Below, one piece after another: positions 52,413 to 61,382 of a stretch of DNA of 64,000 nucleotides (position 1 is the stretch's first letter; every line of letters starts with the position of its first letter). The notes under the pieces are model-generated. The model did not search any database. It worked only from the letters and a program-made list of their open reading frames with translations, and was not told the origin of the DNA. The stretch covers positions 310,001-374,000 of the forward strand of contig NZ_VDMC01000002.1 of the NCBI RefSeq assembly GCF_006346335.1, in the 5' to 3' direction. Position numbers and translations under genes: made by a program. This stretch comes from Aequorivita sinensis (GTDB lineage Bacteria; Bacteroidota; Bacteroidia; Flavobacteriales; Flavobacteriaceae).

Positions 52413-53252
52413 TTGCAGACCCTTAATTGCCGCGGCAAACTCATAGACCTTAGCATCCCAAAAGTCATGGGAATTATAAACGTTACTACCGATTCGTTTT
52501 ATGACGGTGGAAAAACGACTACTGAAAACGATATCCTAAGTCAAGCCGAAAAAATGCTTTTGGATGACGCAACATTTTTAGACATAGGCGGTTACAGTAC
52601 CCGACCTGGTGCAAATGAAGTTACAGAAGCTGAAGAAATTAAAAGAGTTACCGAGGCAATAAACCTTATTCTTAAGAAGTTTCCTGAAGCATTAATTTCA
52701 GTGGATACTTTCCGAAGTGAAGTAGCAAAAAAAGCTGTTGAAGCAGGAGCCGCAATAGTAAACGACGTTTCTGGTGGAACTTTAGATTCAGAAATGTACT
52801 CTATTGTAGGAAAATTAAAAGTGCCTTATATTTTAATGCATATGCGGGGTACTCCTAAAACAATGAGTTCACTTACCGATTATGAAAATGTAACTATTGA
52901 AGTTATAAAAGACCTTGCGTCAAAAATTGCCTTAGCTCGTGCAGAAGGCATAAACGATGTGATTTCCGACCCTGGATTTGGTTTTGCAAAAACACGAGAG
53001 CAAAATTTTGAAGTTTTAAACAACCTTGAACTTTTCCAAAACCTCGAAATTCCACTTTTATCGGGAGTTTCTAGAAAATCTTTTATTTACAAAACGCTAG
53101 ACACCACTCCAGAACATGCCTTGAACGGGACTACTTTTGTAAATACCGTTTCACTTATGAAAGGAGCATCTATTTTAAGAGTTCACGATGTGAAAGAAGC
53201 TGTGGAATGTGTAAAGCTTTGGTGTGCAATTAATGGAGTTGAACATTACTGA
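52413..53252 (+). CDS. folP: Dihydropteroate synthase
   Basis: 279-residue TIM-barrel enzyme of folate synthesis joining 4-aminobenzoate to hydroxymethyl-dihydropterin pyrophosphate; target of sulfonamides. Signatures: VMGIINVTTDSFYDGG near residue 18, DIGGYSTRPGA near 56, ILMHMRGTPKTM near 140, and SDPGFGFAKT near 188. The start is a TTG at 52413; the LNCRGKLIDL opening is normal for flavobacterial FolP. The next gene, cdaA, lies 124 bp downstream on the same strand. Confidence 0.95.
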   Translation: MQTLNCRGKLIDLSIPKVMGIINVTTDSFYDGGKTTTENDILSQAEKMLLDDATFLDIGGYSTRPGANEVTEAEEIKRVTEAINLILKKFPEALISVDTFRSEVAKKAVEAGAAIVNDVSGGTLDSEMYSIVGKLKVPYILMHMRGTPKTMSSLTDYENVTIEVIKDLASKIALARAEGINDVISDPGFGFAKTREQNFEVLNNLELFQNLEIPLLSGVSRKSFIYKTLDTTPEHALNGTTFVNTVSLMKGASILRVHDVKEAVECVKLWCAINGVEHY

Positions 53253-53376
53253 TAATTAGACAAAATTATCCAGGTTTTCTGTAATGAAGTATTATAAATT
53301 TTCTAACTTTCAAAATGTACTTAAGACTGAAACATAAAATCAATTTTTAAAGTACTTTTACAAAAAATACAGCCCT

Positions 53377-54150
53377 TTGGATTTTCTGGATATTCGAATT
53401 TTAGACATTGTAGATATAGTACTGGTTGCAGTGCTATTATACTATATCTATAACCTAGTGAAAGGCACTGTTGCCATCAATATTTTGGTGGGTATAATTA
53501 TAATTTATACCATCTATGTTGTAACTCAACTTTTAGAAATGGAGTTACTCAGCCAAATATTAGGAGGATTTTTAGGTGTTGGGATGTTCGCCTTGGTAGT
53601 TGTTTTCCAACCTGAAATTAGGAAGTTCCTTTTAATGCTTGGCTCTACAAATTTTAAAGCCCGCCGGAAGTTTTTCCAACGATTTAATTTTTCTTCTGCC
53701 GATTCTGGTCCTTTTATAGACATCGATGCTATTGTAAAAGCTTGTAAAAAAATGGCAACCACCAATACGGGGGCTTTAATTGTAATTCAGCGTAACAATA
53801 GTTTAGATTTTGTAAAAAACACCGGAGACAAAATGAATGTTGAAGTTAATCAGCCTATTATAGAAAGTATTTTTTACAAAAATAGCCCCTTACACGACGG
53901 CGCTATGATAATTGAAGAAAACAGGATTACGGCAACACGTGTAATTTTACCAGTTTCCAACGACCGTACTATACCTTTGCGATTTGGATTGCGACATCGT
54001 GCAGCTGTGGGTATTACCGAAAAAACAGACGCTGTTTGCCTAGTTGTTTCGGAGGAAAACGGCCAAATTTCTTATCTAAAAGACGGTGACTTCGTGCTTT
54101 ACGAAAACACTGATGATTTGAAAAAACTTCTGAAAAAAGATTTAAGCTAA
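53377..54150 (+). CDS. cdaA: Diadenylate cyclase (CdaA type)
   Basis: 257-residue membrane enzyme making the second messenger c-di-AMP from two ATP. Three N-terminal spans (about residues 10-85, ending FALVVVFQPEIRKFL) precede the DisA_N catalytic domain with the DGA motif in SPLHDGAMII near residue 170 and RHR in FGLRHRAAVGI near 205. The start codon is TTG at 53377; there is no in-frame ATG ahead of the membrane region. The folP-cdaA pairing is common in Bacteroidetes. No CdaR regulator is encoded next to it. Confidence 0.94.
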   Translation: MDFLDIRILDIVDIVLVAVLLYYIYNLVKGTVAINILVGIIIIYTIYVVTQLLEMELLSQILGGFLGVGMFALVVVFQPEIRKFLLMLGSTNFKARRKFFQRFNFSSADSGPFIDIDAIVKACKKMATTNTGALIVIQRNNSLDFVKNTGDKMNVEVNQPIIESIFYKNSPLHDGAMIIEENRITATRVILPVSNDRTIPLRFGLRHRAAVGITEKTDAVCLVVSEENGQISYLKDGDFVLYENTDDLKKLLKKDLS

Positions 54151-54177
54151 AAAGCAAAATCTAAGTATAAAATAAAA

Positions 54178-54521
54178 AAGCAGGCCTATAAGCCGGGTTC
54201 TGTTACTACTTCGATTAAATCAAAATAGCACCTTATCATTTATCTAGACGTTTCGTTACCGAAACGCTCAATCTGTCTACCCTCCTGCATCGGGCGGGTA
54301 CCCTTATCCGAAAACGGAACGCAGGTTTACGTGACATTTCACCGCATAGAGTTTACCTGGTTTCACTACAGCATTATCTGTACATACTTTCTGTTGCACT
54401 TGTCCTAAAATTCTTACTCGCGCAAGAATAGTGACGGCTGTTAGCCGCTATGCCTCCCTGTGGTGCCCGGACTTTCCTCCCTCCCGATTAAAATCGGGAC
54501 GACGATAAGGCGGCCTGCTGC
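54178..54521 (-). ncRNA. rnpB: RNase P RNA, bacterial type
   Basis: Catalytic RNA that trims the 5' leader of tRNA precursors. On the minus strand the conserved P4-forming block GAGGAAAGTCCGGGC is at 54465-54479 and the matching 3' block ACAGAACCCGGCTTA at 54189-54203. The ends pair (GCAGGCCGCC near the start, AGGCCTGC near the end), and a U-run follows the 3' end. The length of about 345 bases is normal. A -7 element TACTTTTG sits immediately upstream (54523-54530). The gene is convergent with cdaA and divergent from dnaX; it fills most of the 495-bp space between them. Confidence 0.95.
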
Positions 54522-54522
54522 G

Positions 54523-54530
54523 CAAAAGTA
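54523..54530 (-). promoter_or_regulatory. -7 promoter element of rnpB
   Basis: TACTTTTG (TAnnTTTG) directly before the expected 5' end of RNase P RNA; no clear -33 TTG at normal spacing. Confidence 0.6.
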
Positions 54531-54594
54531 CTCCAATGTTAATAAATATGAGAAAATACGAGCATCTATTTTTTTAAAACCCGATACACATCTT

Positions 54595-54602
54595 TATATT
54601 TG
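54595..54602 (+). promoter_or_regulatory. -7 promoter element of dnaX
   Basis: TATATTTG matches TAnnTTTG, 65 bp before the dnaX ATG at 54667; a T-rich stretch lies about 20 bp upstream. Confidence 0.55.
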
Positions 54603-54666
54603 CTACCAAGTCATAATTTACAATTCAGAAATTTAATACTGAATTTTGAAAACGACTATACTAACT

Positions 54667-56493
54667 ATGGAACACTTCATTGTATCAGCCCGAAAATACC
54701 GCCCTGCAACTTTTAAAGATGTAGTTGGGCAACAGGCCATTACCAATACTTTGGATAACGCCATAGAAAACAACCACCTAGCACAAGCATTACTTTTTAC
54801 GGGACCAAGAGGTGTTGGTAAAACTACTTGTGCGCGTATTCTTGCCAAGAAGATTAACCAAGACGGCACAGAAAAAGAAGATGAAGATTTCGCTTTCAAT
54901 ATTTTTGAATTGGATGCAGCTTCAAATAACTCGGTTGATGATATTCGTAATCTAATAGACCAAGTACGCATTCCACCACAAGTTGGAAAATACAAGGTTT
55001 ATATTATAGATGAGGTTCATATGCTGTCTTCAGCAGCTTTTAACGCGTTTTTAAAAACTCTTGAAGAGCCGCCAAAGCACGCTATATTTATACTTGCTAC
55101 TACCGAAAAACACAAGATAATTCCTACCATTCTCTCTCGTTGTCAGATTTTCGATTTCAGAAGAATTGGGGTGAACGATATTAAAGGTCACTTAGCCGAT
55201 GTAGCCAAAGCTGAAGGAATAGACGCAGAAGATGATGCCCTTCACATTATTGCTCAAAAAGCAGATGGTGCACTACGTGACGCACTGTCAATTTTTGATA
55301 GGGTAGTAAGTTTTGCAGGAAAAAACCTAACGCGTGAAGCTGTAACCGAAAACTTAAATGTTCTTGATTATACGTGGTATTTTCAAATCACCGATTTGCT
55401 ATTGCAAAATAACATTCCACAAGTTTTAGTTACTTATAATGATATTCTCGCAAAAGGGTTTGACGGTCACCATTTTGTAATGGGGCTTGCATCTCACTTT
55501 AGAGACTTGATGGTTTGTAAAAATCAAGAAACAATACAACTCCTTGAAGTTGGAGAACAAGTAAAGGAAATGTACCTAGAGCAGTCTAAGAAAACAAGCG
55601 CTCAATTTTTGATGGATGCTATAGAAATCGCTAATACCTGCGATTTAAAGTATAAAAACAGTCAAAATCAGCGACTCCTTGTTGAACTCTGCCTAATGCA
55701 ACTTGCTTCCTTGACTTTTCAGGGCGAAAAAAAAAACTCTAGTAGCGGGCAACGCTTCGTAATAGCTCCCTCCTATTTTAAATCGGAAGAATTTACTTCA
55801 AAGAGAATAACTTCTGCTGGAAGTATTACCCCTAAGCCGTTTAGGAAAATTGAAACTGTCAATACAATTCAACAGGAAGTTGCATCTTCTCAAGCTGAAA
55901 AAAGTCAACCTAACGTTCAGGAACCTACTTCAAATATTTCTTCTGTAAATGTAAAGGCTGAAACTACAACTAAAGGAGAGGCAGCCACAACTCAAGAAGT
56001 AGCACAGCCTAGTATAGCAACTAAACGAAATGAAAGAAAAGTTTCTGCATTATCGTTAAAAAGCATTCAGAAGAAACAAGAGTTAAAACAGGAATTAGAA
56101 GCCAATCAACCTAAAGAGGAAGATCTCCCGGTGAATAATTTTACCGAAGAAGAGATGCTTAAGTATTGGAATAAATACACCAAAAAAGTGGAAAAAGACG
56201 GGAAATTTAACCTGCTTTCTCACTTAACAATGGGTACCCCAAAATTGGAGGGAGCGATAATTCATCTTGAATTTCCAAATCATACCATAAAAACTGAAGT
56301 TGAACGCGCTAAATACGATTTACTTGGGTATTTGCGTGAAAAACTTCAAAATTATGAGGTAGATTTAGATATTACAGTAAACGAAACCACTGAAAAGCGT
56401 TATGTTTACTCAACACGAGAGAAATTCGAGAAAATGAAGGAAATGAATCCTGCTTTAGAAAGACTTAGACAGGAGTTTGATTTAGATATATAA
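54667..56493 (+). CDS. dnaX: DNA polymerase III subunit gamma/tau
   Basis: 608-residue clamp-loader subunit. Walker A is GPRGVGKT at residues 46-53, the Walker B region is IIDEVHMLS near 113, and the sensor ATTEKHKIIPTILSRCQ near 140. The four-Cys zinc module normally placed after CARILAK is absent and replaced by an acidic loop, which I believe is common in this phylum. Domain III ends near residue 354. There a run of ten A (55727-55736) lies at the start of the tau-specific tail; slippage in either direction meets a stop within 12 codons (TAG at 55740 or TAA at 55760). A short gamma form is therefore likely. A longer frame starts at a TTG (54646); the ATG at 54667 fits the family. Confidence 0.95.
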   Translation: MEHFIVSARKYRPATFKDVVGQQAITNTLDNAIENNHLAQALLFTGPRGVGKTTCARILAKKINQDGTEKEDEDFAFNIFELDAASNNSVDDIRNLIDQVRIPPQVGKYKVYIIDEVHMLSSAAFNAFLKTLEEPPKHAIFILATTEKHKIIPTILSRCQIFDFRRIGVNDIKGHLADVAKAEGIDAEDDALHIIAQKADGALRDALSIFDRVVSFAGKNLTREAVTENLNVLDYTWYFQITDLLLQNNIPQVLVTYNDILAKGFDGHHFVMGLASHFRDLMVCKNQETIQLLEVGEQVKEMYLEQSKKTSAQFLMDAIEIANTCDLKYKNSQNQRLLVELCLMQLASLTFQGEKKNSSSGQRFVIAPSYFKSEEFTSKRITSAGSITPKPFRKIETVNTIQQEVASSQAEKSQPNVQEPTSNISSVNVKAETTTKGEAATTQEVAQPSIATKRNERKVSALSLKSIQKKQELKQELEANQPKEEDLPVNNFTEEEMLKYWNKYTKKVEKDGKFNLLSHLTMGTPKLEGAIIHLEFPNHTIKTEVERAKYDLLGYLREKLQNYEVDLDITVNETTEKRYVYSTREKFEKMKEMNPALERLRQEFDLDI

Positions 56494-56620
56494 CTAGAGT
56501 AAATTCAAAAAACAATTAGGTAGCTATTTAATACATTAGCGATAGATTTTAATTGACACCATTCTTTATACTTGGACAATTAAAATCTTAATACCATAAA
56601 CTTGAAACGATTAAGATAAT

Positions 56621-57202
56621 ATGTTAGGCTTAAAACTTCCCACAGACCCTCGCTGGGTAAATATTGTTGAAAAGAACATAGAAGACATTCTTTCAGATCA
56701 CGCTTGGTGCGAACAAAAGGCAGCATCTACAGCTGTTTCTTTAATTGTGAGTTTCCCTGAATACACAGAGCTTACAAAAGAGATGATTGCTTTGGTAAAG
56801 GAAGAAATCAGCCATTTTAAAATGGTTCACGATAAAATTTTAGAAAGAGGCTGGGTTTTAGGTAGAGATAGAAAAGATGATTATGTTGTTCAGATACTAA
56901 AGTTTTTCCCAAAAGGCGGGAGCCGCACCACACAACTCGTTCATAGACTATTGTATGCTGCACTTATTGAAGCTAGAAGCTGCGAACGTTTTAGATTATT
57001 AAGTGAAGAGCTTGAAGACAAAGAACTGGCCGAATTTTACAGAAAACTAATGGTTAGTGAAGCAAATCACTATACAATGTTTCTTGGTTTTGCACGTCAA
57101 TACGGTGATAGAAAAGAGGTTGATCAAAAATGGAACGATCTTCTTACCTATGAAGCTGAGGTAATGAAAGACTTGGGAAAGCATCAATCCATTCACGGAT
57201 AA
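56621..57202 (+). CDS. miaE: tRNA-(ms2io6A)-hydroxylase
   Basis: 193-residue diiron enzyme of the MiaE family, ferritin-like, hydroxylating the isopentenyl group of 2-methylthio-N6-isopentenyladenosine at tRNA position 37. Iron ligands are visible as helix pairs: DHAWCEQKAA near residue 30, KEEISHFKMVHDK near 75 and EARSCERF / SEANHYTMFLGF near 125-160. The gene sits alone between dnaX and the ClC gene, with a 127-bp upstream gap where I see no strong promoter. Confidence 0.92.
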   Translation: MLGLKLPTDPRWVNIVEKNIEDILSDHAWCEQKAASTAVSLIVSFPEYTELTKEMIALVKEEISHFKMVHDKILERGWVLGRDRKDDYVVQILKFFPKGGSRTTQLVHRLLYAALIEARSCERFRLLSEELEDKELAEFYRKLMVSEANHYTMFLGFARQYGDRKEVDQKWNDLLTYEAEVMKDLGKHQSIHG

Positions 57203-57223
57203 ATAACTTAGACCCCCTTCCCA

Positions 57224-58531
57224 ATGAAAATCGAAAGAAGAAGGAAATTAATTAAATACAGAGATGTTTTAGACCAACCTATTCGATTTAATCCCTTTGT
57301 GTTTAGTAGAATGTTTATTCTCTGGGCTTTATTAGGGCTTATTGGAGGCGTTATTTCTGGGGTCTATTGGGTGGTTTTAATGTATCTAACCGACTTTTTA
57401 GCAGTATATCAAGGATGGCTTGTAATTCCTGTTATGGCTATTTGTGGGCTTCTTGCAGGGTTAATTATCTACTTTATTGGCGACCCTGGCGAAATGGAAC
57501 TTATGGTTAATAACATTCGTTTCAAAAAAGGAAAGTTAGACCCTAAAAACAATCCTTCAATGATATTATCATCGCTGCTGTGTGTAGCCTCGGGAGGAAG
57601 TTTGGGCCCAGAAGCACCTTTGGTACAGGTTACAGGTTCCACAGGATCTTGGATGGGAAAAATTTTCAGATTAAAAGGTGAAGAGCTGCGCTCCTTAAGC
57701 ATTGCAGGGATGGCATCGGGATTTACTGCCTTATTTGGCGCTCCCCTTGGAGGTAGCCTCTTTTCTTTAGAAATACTCCACCACAAACACGCCGTAGAAT
57801 ATTACCAAGCAATAATACCAGCACTTGTTGCCAGTGGATTTAGTTATATCATTTTTGCTATAATCGTGCAATTAGGATGGGGACCAATGTGGAATCTACC
57901 TGCCTACGAAATGGAAACTTTTTTCGATTTTGGATGGGCTGTCTTATTTGCAATTATGGCAACTATAGTGGGGTGGATGTTTATTTTTTGTACTAAGTTT
58001 TTTAAAACTCTTTTCAAAAAATTAAGATCTCCTATTTACATTAAAACCTTAATCGGAGGTATTCTTTTAGGGGTAATTGCTTATTATATTCCGCTTACTA
58101 GATATTTCAGCCACTTTGAAATCAATGAATTACTTGAAGAAAATGGTACGTTACAATTTCTTGGAGCAGTTCTTATTTTTAAAATTGTAGCTATTTCTAT
58201 TACAGTAACTTCAGGATGGCGTGGAGGTTTTATTATTCCTTTGTTTTTCTGCGGTACAGCTTTAGGGTTACTAATTCACAGCATTTTCCCTTCCATAAGC
58301 CTTTCGTTAACTATTGTAAGTTGTATGGCTGCTATAAACTCTTGTGTAACTCGCACCCCAATGAGTACAACTATTCTACTCGCTACATTAACAGGGTTCA
58401 CATATTTTATTCCAATACTTTTTGCGAGTTTAACCGGCTATTTTCTAGCGCCTCGTATTCCTTTTATTGGAGCTCAAATGGAAGAGAAAGAAAAGAGAGC
58501 TATTAAAATAAAAAAGCATAACAATAAATAA
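57224..58531 (+). CDS. ClC family chloride channel/antiporter
   Basis: 435-residue inner-membrane protein with about ten helices. The family signature SGGSLGPEAPLVQ near residue 127 aligns with GREGPTVQ of characterised members, keeping the gating Glu (in GPEAP). GMASGFTALFGAPLGGSLFSLEI near 160 and SGWRGGFIIPLFFCGTALG near 335 are further signatures. No CBS domain is present. It lies 21 bp after miaE and one base before the methyltransferase gene, so the three may share a transcript. Whether it is a channel or an exchanger cannot be decided here. Confidence 0.92.
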   Translation: MKIERRRKLIKYRDVLDQPIRFNPFVFSRMFILWALLGLIGGVISGVYWVVLMYLTDFLAVYQGWLVIPVMAICGLLAGLIIYFIGDPGEMELMVNNIRFKKGKLDPKNNPSMILSSLLCVASGGSLGPEAPLVQVTGSTGSWMGKIFRLKGEELRSLSIAGMASGFTALFGAPLGGSLFSLEILHHKHAVEYYQAIIPALVASGFSYIIFAIIVQLGWGPMWNLPAYEMETFFDFGWAVLFAIMATIVGWMFIFCTKFFKTLFKKLRSPIYIKTLIGGILLGVIAYYIPLTRYFSHFEINELLEENGTLQFLGAVLIFKIVAISITVTSGWRGGFIIPLFFCGTALGLLIHSIFPSISLSLTIVSCMAAINSCVTRTPMSTTILLATLTGFTYFIPILFASLTGYFLAPRIPFIGAQMEEKEKRAIKIKKHNNK

Positions 58532-58532
58532 T

Positions 58533-59138
58533 ATGAATAAAAAAAACCATTGGGAGACAGTTTACGAAACTAAAACTCCAGAGCAAGTAAGTTGGACACA
58601 AGAGGTTCCTAAAACTTCATTAGATTTTATTCAATCGCTAGAATTAAAAAAAACTGCAAAAATTATAGACGTTGGTGGCGGTGATAGCAACTTGGTAGAT
58701 CATCTACTTAAAGCTGGTTTTGAAAATATTACTGTTTTAGACATCTCAGAAAAAGCACTCAATAAAGCGAAAAAAAGACTCGGTGATAAGGCAGAGAAAG
58801 TAACTTGGATTGTAAGTGATATCACAGAGTTTGAGCCAGAAACTACTTACGACCTTTGGCACGACAGAGCAGCTTTTCACTTTTTAACCAATGCTGAACA
58901 TATTGAAAAGTACAAGCAAACGATTAAAGAATCGGTAAATAGCTATTTAATAATTGCAACTTTTTCAGAAAATGGACCTTTAAAATGTAGTGGACTTGAG
59001 ATTACTCAATACAGCGAGGAGAAATTAAGCTCGGAATTTGCTGAAGATTTTGAAAAAATTAGCTGTCTAAACGAAGACCACAAAACTCCCTTCGACACAC
59101 TTCAGAATTTTACATTTTGTAGTTTTAAAAAACGATAG
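58533..59138 (+). CDS. Class I SAM-dependent methyltransferase
   Basis: 201-residue cytoplasmic methyltransferase. It opens with NHWETVYETKTPEQVSWTQ, has the SAM-binding IIDVGGGDSNLVDHLL near residue 47, VLDISEKALNKAKKRL near 70, and the WHDRAAFHFL segment near 112. The early W-x-x-VY and the DR-AFHF pattern resemble thiopurine or tellurite-type small-molecule methyltransferases. The substrate is unknown. It follows the ClC gene at one base, suggesting co-translation. Confidence 0.87.
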   Translation: MNKKNHWETVYETKTPEQVSWTQEVPKTSLDFIQSLELKKTAKIIDVGGGDSNLVDHLLKAGFENITVLDISEKALNKAKKRLGDKAEKVTWIVSDITEFEPETTYDLWHDRAAFHFLTNAEHIEKYKQTIKESVNSYLIIATFSENGPLKCSGLEITQYSEEKLSSEFAEDFEKISCLNEDHKTPFDTLQNFTFCSFKKR

Positions 59139-59168
59139 CTTAAGCCAACAGCCACTTAAAGATACGAG

Positions 59169-60425
59169 ATGAAAAAGGTCCTTCTATTTATAGCTCTTGT
59201 TTTAGCAACTTTGGCTGTAAATAGTCAGACTTCTAAAAAAGTATTATTTATTGGGAATAGCTATACAGCTGCTAATAATCTGCCGCTTATGGTAAGCGAA
59301 ATGGCCAATAGCACCGGGGATATTCTAATTTACGATTCCAATACTCCGGGTGGATTTCGTTTTATGGATCACGCATCTAATAGTACCACTCTTACCAAAA
59401 TAAGTTCAAATAACTGGGATTACGTTGCCCTTCAAGGACAAAGTCAAGAAACTTCTTTGAGTCAGTCGCAGATGGAAACAGAAGTATTTCCCTATGTAGA
59501 ACAATTAGTCAATGCCATAAGAACAAACAACGAATGTTCACAACCGCTGTTTTATATGACCTGGGGGCGTAAAGATGGAGATGCTCAAAATTGCGCTATA
59601 AGACCTTGGGTATGTACATACGAAGATATGGACGACTTAATTAGAGCTACTTATATATACTTAGCTGAAACCAACCAATCTGAGTTAGCTCCTGCAGGGG
59701 CTGTATGGCGATATCTTAGAGAAAACCACCCCAATATTCTACTGTACTCCAGTGATGGCTCACATCCGTCCTTAGCAGGCTCATATGCTGTTGCGTGTGC
59801 TTTTTATGCGATGATTTATAAAAAAGACCCAACTTTTATTTCTTGGAATTCTAGCTTAGATGAAAATCAAGCTAATACCATTAAAGCCGCGGCTAAGACA
59901 ATTGTTTTTGATGAAATCGCTAATTGGGATTTTACAGAAAACCCCGTAGCAGATTTTACGGAAGAAATAATCGGAAGTGAAGTATCATTTACTAATACTA
60001 GCAGTAATTTCCATTCAATCTATTGGAGTTTTGGCGATGGATACAATTCCACCGAAACTAATCCAGTTCACACATATACTGAAAGTGGAGTTTATAATGT
60101 TTCACAAACCGTTACTTATTGTGGTAAATCGGATACCAAAACAAAAACTATAGAGATTTCAATATTAAACATCGATAGGTTTAAAAAGGAACAAATATCT
60201 ATTTATCCGAATCCAGCCACAGATAAACTATTTGTTAATCTCGATAAAAACTATCAGGAAATTGATGTTTCAATTTTTGATGTTTCAGGAAAAATTTTAT
60301 TCAACAGAAAATTAAAAAACAAAAGTAGTTTAACGCTTAACCTTAGCGACTTAGATAGCTCTACTTATATCTTTAATTTAACAACAGAAAGTTCTAAATT
60401 TGTAAGAAAACTAATAGTTAAATAG
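59169..60425 (+). CDS. T9SS-secreted SGNH-hydrolase-like protein with PKD domain
   Basis: 418-residue secreted protein. A signal peptide ends near LAVNSQT. A SGNH-like hydrolase domain follows (about residues 25-255) with Block I FIGNSYTAANNLP, the LQGQSQETS segment and the catalytic SDGSHPSLAGSY. A PKD-type beta-sandwich (about 260-330) contains YWSFGDGYNSTETNPVHTY. The tail is a type A C-terminal domain of the type IX secretion system (ISIYPNPATDKLFV, KFVRKLIVK). It is therefore exported across the outer membrane and cut there. The substrate may be an acyl or acetyl ester on a polysaccharide; this is inferred. Confidence 0.88.
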   Translation: MKKVLLFIALVLATLAVNSQTSKKVLFIGNSYTAANNLPLMVSEMANSTGDILIYDSNTPGGFRFMDHASNSTTLTKISSNNWDYVALQGQSQETSLSQSQMETEVFPYVEQLVNAIRTNNECSQPLFYMTWGRKDGDAQNCAIRPWVCTYEDMDDLIRATYIYLAETNQSELAPAGAVWRYLRENHPNILLYSSDGSHPSLAGSYAVACAFYAMIYKKDPTFISWNSSLDENQANTIKAAAKTIVFDEIANWDFTENPVADFTEEIIGSEVSFTNTSSNFHSIYWSFGDGYNSTETNPVHTYTESGVYNVSQTVTYCGKSDTKTKTIEISILNIDRFKKEQISIYPNPATDKLFVNLDKNYQEIDVSIFDVSGKILFNRKLKNKSSLTLNLSDLDSSTYIFNLTTESSKFVRKLIVK

Positions 60426-60478
60426 TGTAAATATTATTTCCCATTGTCAAATTTCCACGATGAGCTTTAAGCTTAATC

Positions 60479-61381
60479 CTAATTTTCTGCAGCAATTTTT
60501 TCGTTGTAAAGACTTTTCACTATACCGTCACTAAGTCCTATTTTAGGCACATACATACTCTTAGCTTTACTCCATTTCATGGCAGATAAATAGATTTTTG
60601 TAGCAGGAATTACCACGTCGGCACGATCTGGATTCATATCTAATTCTGTAATACGCTCCTCGTAGGTAAGAGATTTTAATGTTTTATAATATGAAGATAG
60701 GTAAATATAGCTAAGTGGCTTCCCAAGCTTTTTGCCACTCTTTTTAAAGATAGTATTGATGTTTCCTCCACTACCAATCATTAAAATCTTTTTATAATCT
60801 TTGGTCTCTTGTTTAATCCAAGCCTCCATTTGCTTCCAAACATCTTCAACTACGAGGTTTTCTAACAACCGAACTGTTCCTATTTTAAAACTTTGCGAAG
60901 TAACCGTTTTTCCATTGGCAAAAATAGTTAGCTCTGTACTCCCTCCTCCAACATCTACGTAAAGGAAAACTTTATCGTCTTCAATTAGTGTTTTTAAATC
61001 TGTAGAAGCGATAATTGCAGCCTCATCATTACCGTCAATAATGTCGATTACAATTCCGCTTTTCTCTTTAATCGTTTCAACTATTTCAGAGCCATTGGAA
61101 GCTTCACGCATCGCTGAAGTAGCACACGCTCTATAACGTTTTATTCCGTGCGTTTTCATCAACAGACTAAATGCCTTCATTGCATCTAGCATTCTTACGG
61201 CATTTTTATCAGAAATCTTTCCATCAACAAAAACTTCCGCACCTAAACGAATAGGCACGCGAACCAATGATGTTTTTTTAAATATCGTATCTTTTCCCTT
61301 CTGCTCAATTACAGTAACTACCAGCAAACGTATAGCGTTACTACCAATATCTACTGCTCCGTATTTTTCTATGTTTAACAA
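60479..61381 (-). CDS. ppx: Exopolyphosphatase/GppA family phosphatase
   Basis: 300-residue cytoplasmic enzyme of the Ppx/GppA family, which removes terminal phosphate from polyphosphate or from pppGpp. The actin-like fold motifs are YGAVDIGSNAIRLLV near residue 8 and VDVGGGSTELTIF near residue 140. It is the short form without the C-terminal HD domain. It lies one base after ppk1 in the same direction; the start codon is TTG at 61381. The pairing with ppk1 supports the polyphosphate role. Confidence 0.93.
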   Translation of the reverse strand: MLNIEKYGAVDIGSNAIRLLVVTVIEQKGKDTIFKKTSLVRVPIRLGAEVFVDGKISDKNAVRMLDAMKAFSLLMKTHGIKRYRACATSAMREASNGSEIVETIKEKSGIVIDIIDGNDEAAIIASTDLKTLIEDDKVFLYVDVGGGSTELTIFANGKTVTSQSFKIGTVRLLENLVVEDVWKQMEAWIKQETKDYKKILMIGSGGNINTIFKKSGKKLGKPLSYIYLSSYYKTLKSLTYEERITELDMNPDRADVVIPATKIYLSAMKWSKAKSMYVPKIGLSDGIVKSLYNEKIAAEN

Positions 61382-61382
61382 A

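Noticed and set aside
54178-54521. Structured RNA as possible tmRNA or riboswitch
   Set aside because: The GAGGAAAGTCCGGGC and ACAGAACCCGGCTTA blocks identify RNase P RNA.
57600-57640. Apparent loss of the ClC gating glutamate (GSLGP)
   Set aside because: Aligning GPEAPLVQ with GREGPTVQ keeps the Glu in place, so the motif is a normal variant.
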